Assembly (NCBI RefSeq): GCF_023208015.1
Contig: NZ_CP051627.1
Coordinates: 4,756,422 to 4,820,421 of the forward strand
DNA from: Thermobifida alba
GTDB taxonomy: Bacteria; Actinomycetota; Actinomycetes; Streptosporangiales; Streptosporangiaceae
Direction: 5' to 3'
Length of the DNA: 64,000 bases
The notes beneath the pieces are model-generated. The model did not search any database. It had not been told where the DNA came from and saw only the letters and a list, made by a program, of their open reading frames with translations. The position numbers and the translations under genes are program-made. Below are positions 54,733 through 61,598 of the stretch, piece after piece; position 1 is the stretch's first letter; every line of letters starts with the position of its first letter.

Positions 54733-55086
54733 GGCTCCGCAACCGTCGAAACGGCGGTCTCGCGCACGAATCGACAGCGGATTCTCCCAGTGGTGATCAG
54801 TTGCCCGCTGCTCGGAGTATCGTGGTTGCCGGTTCGCCGCTCCGGGGACTGCCGTTTCGTCCGTGCCCCGGTGAGCGGCGCGGACCACGAGGAGATGCGC
54901 CCGATTCCTCTCCCCCCTCCGGGATTAGGGCGCACGGTGAAGGGGTGCTCCGGGCAGCCTCTCCCCCCAGCCCGGAGTACTCCTTCCACCCTGCCACCGC
55001 GCCCCGTCGAGGTGCGGCGGCCGGTGCCGCCGTGCCTCCTCCTCCCCGGCGGGAGGGCGCCCGCGGCGGAGCCGAACACCCTCCGG
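54733..55086. other. 354-bp intergenic region, no gene seen
   Basis: Lies between mmsA and a small zinc protein gene on the other strand. Short frames cross it but none has a ribosome site and a recognisable product. No strong hairpin or repeat was seen. Confidence 0.4.
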
Positions 55087-55347
55087 TCAGTGCGTGGCGA
55101 GCAGGTGGCGGTCGAAGGGGTCGGTGTGGTGGTCGGCGGCCAGTCGGGCGCACTCGGAGCACCCGTAGACCCGGGTGCCGTCGGGCAGCACCCCCAGTTG
55201 CTGGCGCGGCCGCGGCCATCTCGCGTGGCAGACGACGCAGGCATCCCCCATGACCTGCGCGTCGCTGAGTCCTTCCGGTGCGACGACGTAACCGTCGTCC
55301 TCGTCTGCGGGCGCACCGCGCTCGCACATGATGCTCAGACCGCTCAA
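55087..55347 (-). CDS. small CxxC zinc protein of unknown function
   Basis: An 86-residue protein. An acidic N terminus (MSGLSIMCERGAPADEDDG...) is followed by a knuckle pair, CVVC and CSEC, 28 residues apart, typical of a small zinc ribbon. The start could be here or at Met7. It may bind a partner protein or nucleic acid. Its neighbours are catabolic genes, but no link is evident. Confidence 0.55.
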   Translation of the reverse strand: MSGLSIMCERGAPADEDDGYVVAPEGLSDAQVMGDACVVCHARWPRPRQQLGVLPDGTRVYGCSECARLAADHHTDPFDRHLLATH

Positions 55348-55560
55348 CGTCCCTACTCCCCCCGTGGCACAGGACAGTCGCGGATCAAACAGACAGACAG
55401 GTGTCGGTGATTGGATTCAACCAGACAGGGTGTGCTCGCTGGATAAAGCAGAGCCAAAACTGTGACCTTGAGCTTAGTGGCGCTGACTCTGCGTAGTCAA
55501 AATCGGGGCTGCGTATCGGATCTTCGGCCTCAAGCAGGCACAGACCACTGAAATCCAGTG

Positions 55561-56367
55561 TCACGCGGGGTATTTCGGCTCGACGGAGAAGCGCCGCAGC
55601 GCCAGGGCGGGATTGACCTCGCGGACCTGCGCCACCCGTGCGGGATCCGCCTCCGCCACGGCGACGCCCTCCTGCTCGCCCAGGGACGTCACCACCACGC
55701 CCATCGGGTCCACGACCATGCTGTTGCCCGATCCCATCGGCGCACTCTGCCCCGCCGCCGCGACGTAGAGGGTGTTCTCGACGGCCCGGGCGCGTACCAG
55801 GAGGCGCCAGTGCTCCTCCTTCAACGGCCCCGGAACCCATGCCGCGCCCACCGCCACCACCTGTGCCCCGGCGTCGGCGAGCCTGCGCGTGACCTCGGGG
55901 AAACGCAGGTCGTAACAGGTCTGCAAGCCGAAGACGAGCCCGTCGACGGAGAACACCGCGGGGGCGGTGACCTCCCCCGGACGCACCACCGCCGACTCGG
56001 TGAACCCGAAGGCGTCGTACAGGTGCAGCTTGCGGTAGCGGGCCACCAGTGCGGCGTCGGGGCCGACGGCCACCGTGGTGTTGGCGAAGCGCCCCGGCTC
56101 GTCCAGCGCCTCGTTCACCCCGGCCACGACGTACACGCCCTGCTCCCGCGCCAGCTCCCGCAGCCCCGACACGTAGCGCCCGTCCAGGGGCTCGGCCGAC
56201 TCCACGAACCGGTGGTCGATGGCCGGGGCGGTGAACATCGCGTACTCGGGCAGCACCACCACCCGCGCCCCCCGATCGGCGGCCGAGCGCACCAGTTCGG
56301 CCGCTCGGGCCAGGTTCACCCGCTTGTCCGTTCCCGGTGCGAACTGCGCGACGGCCACCGCGACCAT
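55561..56367 (-). CDS. carbon-nitrogen hydrolase (nitrilase superfamily)
   Basis: A 268-residue amidase-type enzyme with the Glu-Lys-Cys triad: Glu41 in VVLPEYAMF, Lys113 in RYRKLHLYD, Cys151 in GLQTCYDLRFPE. Size and motifs match the omega-amidase/NIT2-like branch, which hydrolyses small amides. It shares a catabolic neighbourhood with two aminotransferases, which fits a role in removing alpha-keto amides or in a degradation pathway; that is inference. It lies downstream of gabT in the same direction, with a 133-bp gap. Confidence 0.9.
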   Translation of the reverse strand: MVAVAVAQFAPGTDKRVNLARAAELVRSAADRGARVVVLPEYAMFTAPAIDHRFVESAEPLDGRYVSGLRELAREQGVYVVAGVNEALDEPGRFANTTVAVGPDAALVARYRKLHLYDAFGFTESAVVRPGEVTAPAVFSVDGLVFGLQTCYDLRFPEVTRRLADAGAQVVAVGAAWVPGPLKEEHWRLLVRARAVENTLYVAAAGQSAPMGSGNSMVVDPMGVVVTSLGEQEGVAVAEADPARVAQVREVNPALALRRFSVEPKYPA

Positions 56368-56500
56368 GCCGACTCCCCGTGTGTGAGCGTTCCGTTGACC
56401 GCGACCCTACGCGCTGCACGGGACCACCGGGACAACGGGGCCGGGAACGGGGAGACGGCCCCCACTCGTCTCCACCCGTCCCCGGCCCCGGGAACCGGCC

Positions 56501-57847
56501 CTAGAGCCGGGCGAAGGCCTCCTCCAGGATGGACAGGCCCTCTTCGAGCAGGTCGTCGCCGATGACCAGGGGCGGCAGCAGCCGGATGACGTTGCCGTAG
56601 GTGCCCGCGGTCAGCAGGATCAGGCCGTTGGCGTGGCAGTGCTTGACGATCGAGGCGAGCGCCTCCGGGTTGGGCGTCTTGTCGCCCGCGCCCGCCACCA
56701 GTTCGAGCGCGACCATCGCGCCGCGCCCCCGCACGTCGCCGATGACGTCGTACCGTTCGGCGAGCGCGCGCAGCCGGGACAGCAGCACCTCGCCGATGGC
56801 CCGGGAACGCTCCACCAGCTTCTCGCTCTCGATCGTCTCCAGCGAGGCGAGCGCCGCCGCGCACGCGGCCGGGTTGCCGCCGTAGGTGCCGCCCAGACCG
56901 CCGCCGTGCACGGCGTCCATGAGTTCGGCGCGCCCGGTCACCGCGGCCAGCGGCAGGCCGCCCGCGATCCCCTTGGCGGTGGTGATCAGGTCCGGCACGA
57001 TCCCCTCGTGTTCGCAGGCGAACAGGGCGCCGGTGCGCGCGAACCCGGTCTGCACCTCGTCGGCGATGAACACGATGCCGTGCGCCCGGCAGAACTCCAC
57101 CAGCGCGGGCAGGAAGCCCTCGCCCGGCACGATGAAGCCGCCCTCGCCCTGGATGGGCTCGATCAGCACCGCGGCCACGTTCTCCGGGCCGATCTGCTTG
57201 GTGATCAGGTCGATGGCCTGGGCCGCGGCCTCGGGGCCGCAGTTGTCGGGGCCGGTCGGCCAGCGGAAGGGGTAGGCCATCGGCATCCGGTAGACCTCGC
57301 CCGCGAAGGGGCCGAAGCCCTGCTTGTAGGGCATGTTCTTGGCGGTCAGCGCCATCGTCAGGTTGGTGCGGCCGTGGTAGGCGTGGTCGAACACCACCAC
57401 CGCCTGGCGCCCGGTGGCGCTGCGCGCGATCTTGACCGCGTTCTCCACCGCCTCGGCGCCCGAGTTCACCAGGATGGAGCGCTTCTCGTGGTCGCCGGGG
57501 GTGAGCCGGTTGAGCGCCTCGCACACCTCGACGTAGCCCTCGTAGGGGTTGACCATGAAGCAGGTGTGCGTGAAGCGGGCCAGCTGCTCGCTGGCGCGGG
57601 CCACCACCCGCGGGTTGGCGTTGCCCACGTTGGTCACGGCGATGCCGGCGCCGAAGTCGATGAGGCGGTTGCCGTCCACGTCCTCGACGATGCCGCCGCC
57701 GGCGCGCTCCACATAGACCGGCAGGGAGCTGCCCACCCCCTGGGCGACGGCCGCGACGCGGCGCTCGTGCAGCGCACGCGACTTGGGACCGGGGATCTCG
57801 GTGACGATCCGGCGCTGCTGCGGGAGATCCGCGTGCTCGGTGGCCAT
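56501..57847 (-). CDS. gabT: 4-aminobutyrate aminotransferase
   Basis: A 448-residue class-III PLP aminotransferase. It has the GabT-type N terminus SRALHERRVAAVAQGVG, FVNSGAEAVENAVKIAR-like LVNSGAEAVENAVKIAR, FDHAYHGRTNLTMALTAK, IADEVQTGFARTG, and the PLP lysine in TTAKGIAGGLPLAAV. It transfers the amino group of GABA to 2-oxoglutarate, giving succinate semialdehyde. No succinate-semialdehyde dehydrogenase is adjacent. It is divergent from a second PucR-type regulator, with a dyad in the 174-bp gap. Confidence 0.93.
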   Translation of the reverse strand: MATEHADLPQQRRIVTEIPGPKSRALHERRVAAVAQGVGSSLPVYVERAGGGIVEDVDGNRLIDFGAGIAVTNVGNANPRVVARASEQLARFTHTCFMVNPYEGYVEVCEALNRLTPGDHEKRSILVNSGAEAVENAVKIARSATGRQAVVVFDHAYHGRTNLTMALTAKNMPYKQGFGPFAGEVYRMPMAYPFRWPTGPDNCGPEAAAQAIDLITKQIGPENVAAVLIEPIQGEGGFIVPGEGFLPALVEFCRAHGIVFIADEVQTGFARTGALFACEHEGIVPDLITTAKGIAGGLPLAAVTGRAELMDAVHGGGLGGTYGGNPAACAAALASLETIESEKLVERSRAIGEVLLSRLRALAERYDVIGDVRGRGAMVALELVAGAGDKTPNPEALASIVKHCHANGLILLTAGTYGNVIRLLPPLVIGDDLLEEGLSILEEAFARL

Positions 57848-57910
57848 GGTTCCCTGCCCTCCTCGTGGTTGTGGCTCGACCATTCGTGGTTGCTGGATCG
57901 ACAGTAGGCC

Positions 57911-57927
57911 GAACAACCCCCCTGTTC
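57911..57927. promoter_or_regulatory. dyad between gabT and the second PucR-type gene
   Basis: GAACA (57911-57915), seven bases, TGTTC (57923-57927). It overlaps the likely gabT promoter (a reverse-strand TACTGT at 57906-57901 is -10-like). TAGAAT at 57943-57948 could serve the regulator gene. Confidence 0.35.
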
Positions 57928-58021
57928 CCTCGCCGGTATGGATAGAATTCCAGGATGTTCTTGGCCTTTTTGGCAGAACCGCTGTCCTGACGGTCCGGAC
58001 CCGGTCGAACGAGGAGTGAGC

Positions 58022-59479
58022 GTGCCGCCTTCCCTGGGAGCGATCCTGCGCACCCCGCGGTTGCGGCTGCGGCTGCTCAACGGTGCCGACAAGCTGGACA
58101 CCCCGGTGCGCTGGGTGGCCGTCAGTGAACTCACCGACCCCACCCCGTACCTGGAGGGCGGGGAGCTGCTGTTGACCACCGGCCTGCGGTGGAGCCACGA
58201 GACCGACGCCGCGTGCTACGTACGACGCCTGGTCGACCGCGGGGTCGCCGGACTCGGCTTCGGGCTCGGCGTCGTCCACGAGCAGGTGCCGTCCACCCTG
58301 GTCGAGGCGGTCGCGAGGTTCGGGCTGCCGCTGATCGCGGTGCCCCGCCCGACCCCGTTCATCGCTGTCGGCAAAGAGGTCTCCCGGCTGCTGGCCCGGG
58401 AGGAGTACGAGGGGCTGACCAAGGCGTTCGCCGCGCAGCGCCAGCTGACCCGGGCCGCGCTGCGCGGCGCCGAGGCGGTGGTGGACCGGCTCGGCGCGGA
58501 ACTGGCCGGAGGGTGGGCGCTGCTGCTCACCCCCGACGGTTCACCGCTGCACGCCCGCCCCGCCGAGGCCGCCTCCCACGCCCCGGGACTCGCCGAGGAG
58601 GTGCGGCGGCTGCGGGAGCTGCGGCAGCCCGCCAGCGCCTCGCTGGCGGCGGGCTCCGGACACGTCACCGTGCAGCCGCTGGGGGTGTCGGGGCGGGTGC
58701 GCGGCTTCCTCGCGGTGGGCAGCTCCCATCCGCTCGGCTCGGACGAACGGACCCTGGTCAACGCCGCCAGCTCCCTGCTCTCCCTGGAGTTGGAACGCGG
58801 CAACCCCGCCACCTCGGACCGGCTGCGCGGCGGCCTGCTGGACGCGCTGCTGAGCGGGGCCGTGACCGTGTCCGGCCCGGGGACCGCGGCGCTGCGCGCG
58901 GCGCTTCCGGCGGAGCCGGTGGTCGTCGTGGCCGCCGAGGAGAGCCCCGCCGCCGTGTCCTGGGGGCGTGTCGAGGAGGACGGACTGGCGGCCGCGGCCG
59001 ACGGCCGCTTCACGTTCCTGGGCAGCGCCCGCTCCGATCCGGGGGGACGCCTGGCCGCGTTCACCGGGGGACCGGTGGGCGTGAGCGAGGAGTGCGGCTA
59101 CGACAGGCTGCCGGAGGCGCTGGCCCAGGCGGAACGGGCCCTGGAGGCCGCCCGGCGCGACTACGCCGCGCTGGTCCGCCACGCCGACCTGCCAGGCGGA
59201 TTCCTCGGCCTGCTGGACACCCCCGCCGGGACCGGAACGGCCCGGCGGCTGCTCGCTCCGCTGCGCGCGCACCGGTCCGCCCCCGAACTGCTGGCCTCGC
59301 TCCGCGCCTACCTGGCCGCCTCGGGACGCTGGGACGCCGCTGCCGAGTCCCTGGGGGTCCACCGGCACACGCTGCGCTACCGGATCGCGCGCATCCGGGA
59401 GCTGCTTCCCGGCGACCTCGACGACCCCGACTACCGGGCCGAGTTGTGGCTCGCGCTGCGGATGGCCGAGCGGGAGTGA
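58022..59479 (+). CDS. PucR family transcriptional regulator (GABA-gene associated)
   Basis: A 485-residue regulator with an N-terminal PucR domain (about 1-120, VPPSLGAILRTPRLRLRLLNGADKLDTPVRWVAVSELTDP...), a middle region, and a C-terminal HTH_30 helix-turn-helix (AAAESLGVHRHTLRYRIARIREL at about 440). Two in-frame GTGs lie six bases apart; the second, at 58022, is five bases after GAGGAG and is preferred. Divergence from gabT suggests that it activates gabT in response to GABA, as known for some PucR-type GabR proteins. Confidence 0.92.
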   Translation: MPPSLGAILRTPRLRLRLLNGADKLDTPVRWVAVSELTDPTPYLEGGELLLTTGLRWSHETDAACYVRRLVDRGVAGLGFGLGVVHEQVPSTLVEAVARFGLPLIAVPRPTPFIAVGKEVSRLLAREEYEGLTKAFAAQRQLTRAALRGAEAVVDRLGAELAGGWALLLTPDGSPLHARPAEAASHAPGLAEEVRRLRELRQPASASLAAGSGHVTVQPLGVSGRVRGFLAVGSSHPLGSDERTLVNAASSLLSLELERGNPATSDRLRGGLLDALLSGAVTVSGPGTAALRAALPAEPVVVVAAEESPAAVSWGRVEEDGLAAAADGRFTFLGSARSDPGGRLAAFTGGPVGVSEECGYDRLPEALAQAERALEAARRDYAALVRHADLPGGFLGLLDTPAGTGTARRLLAPLRAHRSAPELLASLRAYLAASGRWDAAAESLGVHRHTLRYRIARIRELLPGDLDDPDYRAELWLALRMAERE

Positions 59480-59682
59480 TCCGCCGCGGCCGGTCCGTCC
59501 CGGTTTGCCGCTCCCTTGCCCTCCCGTGCCCCGAAACCGGCGGACTGTTCACACAAAGGCCGCTGACCTCATGTTCTGTTGGTGCTCCGGTCCCGTTGGC
59601 GGAATGACCGACCGGGTGATCTGTGTTCAAGGTCACAAGAGGGTGGGGCTCGGAACGCGAGGGTGTCGGAGTCGGGAGGACG

Positions 59683-60774
59683 ATGGTCGGGCGTGCGCTG
59701 CGAACGGCGGTGGTGGGAGCGAGTGTGCTGGCGGGCGTGTGGGCAGGCGCCCCGGCCGCCGCGGCCGGACAGGACCCGACGGTCGCGGCGGAACTGTCGG
59801 ACGCCGCGGACCGCGTCTGCCTCGCCGAGATCCGCGAAGCCTGGGAGGCCCCGCAACCCTACGTCCACGACCGGGTCACCGAGGTGCTGCCCGAGGTCAC
59901 CCCCGAGGCCGTGGCCGAAAGCTTCGAACACGACCGGTCCGTCCGGGTCGCCGTGCTCCCGGAGCCGCACACCGCCCCGGGGGAGCTCGCCGAGCAGCTG
60001 CACGCGCAGGGGGACCGGTGGACCGCGGTCCTCTACAGCTGGCAGGACGGCGCCTTCCGGGTCGACACGGTCACCGGCGGCGCACCCCGGGGCGGGCGGG
60101 CGCCGACCGGCGTGAGCCACCGGGTCGACGCCGACGACCTGCTCGTCCACATGGAGGCCCTGGCCGTGGTCCTGCGCGGAGAGGTCATCCCCACGGCCGC
60201 GCAGGCCCTGGCGGAGACGACGCTGTACGTGGCCCCCGGGCTGGCGACCGACCTCACCGCGCAGCAGGTCGACGACCTCGCCGAGCGGTTCGCCTCGCTG
60301 GCCGAACCGGTGCGGGTGGCGCTGCTGCCCAGCGAGGCGGTCGGATACGAGGGCGCGGTGGTGCGCCGGGGCGCCGGCAACGTCGCGGAGCTGGTGCAGG
60401 GGGAGCGCGACGCGCCCGTCGTCGTCTACCTGGTGGACGGGGACGGGCACGTCGTCGCCGGTTCCGCGAGCGGCACGGCGGCGGGCAGCCGGTTCGGCCT
60501 GACCGGGGACAGCCTGTCCCGGATCACCGCGGCGGCCCGGGACGGCGACAGTGCCGCGGCCACGCTGACCAACCTGCTGGAGCGGCTGGACACGGCGCCC
60601 GCCGGGGGCGACGCCGTCGAGCGGGCGGCCGACTTCCTGCGCTACGCCCTCCCGTTCCTGATCGTCCTGGGAGCAGGGCTGGTGCTCGTGCTTCCGGTCC
60701 GCCGGGCGGAGGAAACCGTCCGGTCCGAAAGTGGGACGGACGGTGACGCGGTTTCTCCGCCGCAGGAGGACTGA
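59683..60774 (+). CDS. secreted/membrane-anchored protein of unknown function
   Basis: A 363-residue protein with a signal peptide (1-28, ending GAPAAAA), a mostly alpha/beta extracellular region and a C-terminal transmembrane helix (about 322-343, LRYALPFLIVLGAGLVLVLP) followed by a short basic/acidic tail. The extracellular part has two similar halves, each with a VRVAVLP/VRVALLP strand (about 87 and 207), which suggests an internal duplication. GGGAGGA precedes the ATG. No domain is recognised. It lies next to the caspase-like gene region, but a link is unproven. Confidence 0.75.
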   Translation: MVGRALRTAVVGASVLAGVWAGAPAAAAGQDPTVAAELSDAADRVCLAEIREAWEAPQPYVHDRVTEVLPEVTPEAVAESFEHDRSVRVAVLPEPHTAPGELAEQLHAQGDRWTAVLYSWQDGAFRVDTVTGGAPRGGRAPTGVSHRVDADDLLVHMEALAVVLRGEVIPTAAQALAETTLYVAPGLATDLTAQQVDDLAERFASLAEPVRVALLPSEAVGYEGAVVRRGAGNVAELVQGERDAPVVVYLVDGDGHVVAGSASGTAAGSRFGLTGDSLSRITAAARDGDSAAATLTNLLERLDTAPAGGDAVERAADFLRYALPFLIVLGAGLVLVLPVRRAEETVRSESGTDGDAVSPPQED

Positions 60775-60958
60775 ATCTTCCGTCTCTTTCACGGGGTGGC
60801 GCAGAGGTAAGCGATCTATGGCGTGATTCCTCTTTTTTGTCGGAATCTCTGCGGGAAGCCGTGCGCCGCGCGTACTCTCGCTGTGTCCCAGAACGGGAAA
60901 TTCCACGGCGGAGCCGGGGCATTCGCTCCGGAGCGCCGTGCCGACAGGAAGGAGCGCG

Positions 60959-61210
60959 GTGTCCGGGGCGAGCGAGGAGAAGAGTACGGTCCCGTGCATT
61001 CTTGGCGAACATATCGGGCTGATCGCCCATTCTGCCCGTGTCTCGGACGAATGCGGACAAGGGTGTCCGCCTTCTCCCGCGCTGCCGCTGCCCAGGCGCG
61101 GCAGCGGACGGAAACGCCTGCCCGCCCCCCGTGATCCGAACCGGCACCGCCCGGACCGGGCCATCCTGGAACGGGTGCTGCACGCGCTGCACTGCCTGGG
61201 ACGGGAGTGA
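60959..61210 (+). CDS. small hypothetical protein
   Basis: An 83-residue frame starting with GTG just after AGGAAGGAG, a strong ribosome site. It has no signal peptide; a short hydrophobic N-terminal segment (TVPCILGEHIGLIAHSARV) is followed by a basic Pro/Arg middle and a helical C terminus (RAILERVLHALHCLG). Three cysteines are spread through it. Nothing similar is recognised; it may be real because of its ribosome site. Confidence 0.4.
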   Translation: MSGASEEKSTVPCILGEHIGLIAHSARVSDECGQGCPPSPALPLPRRGSGRKRLPAPRDPNRHRPDRAILERVLHALHCLGRE

Positions 61211-61598
61211 ACCGCGGCGACGGGGTGGAGCCCGGGAAACGGGAGGATGAGCCGCCGCCCCGGGGCCCTCGACGCGGTACGGTGACGGCCGCGCAGTCGG
61301 AAACGGATCACGGTATGGAATGACCTCGGCCCGGACGGCGCGAACGCTCTCTACCCGGGATTACCGTTGTTCACACGTGGCGATGCGTTCCGCTGCGGAA
61401 AATCGTCCGGAAATTTTTCGCATACGCATCACACGTGGGACGACCGATCGCGAGAATGCGATAAGTCGCTTTGGGTGACTAATTCGTCACTTGACGGTCC
61501 GGTTGGGTCGGTCAGTGGGAACAGAGGTGCCACGTGCGGTTATTCCACACATTTCCGCCACCGTTCACGCCGGGGGCACGGTACGGAGCGGGAGGGCG
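61211..61598 (+). promoter_or_regulatory. AT-richer control region upstream of the caspase-like gene
   Basis: The 388 bp before the caspase-like gene include a stretch (about 61370-61490) of lower GC than its neighbours. It carries ACACGTGG twice (61373-61380 and 61431-61438, 58 bp apart) and a third CCACGTG near 61530, and a dyad GTGAC-N6-GTCAC (61475-61490) directly followed by TTGACG (61491-61496), a -35-like hexamer. No -10 box at a good distance was found. GGAGGG at 61591-61596 is the ribosome site. Confidence 0.45.
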
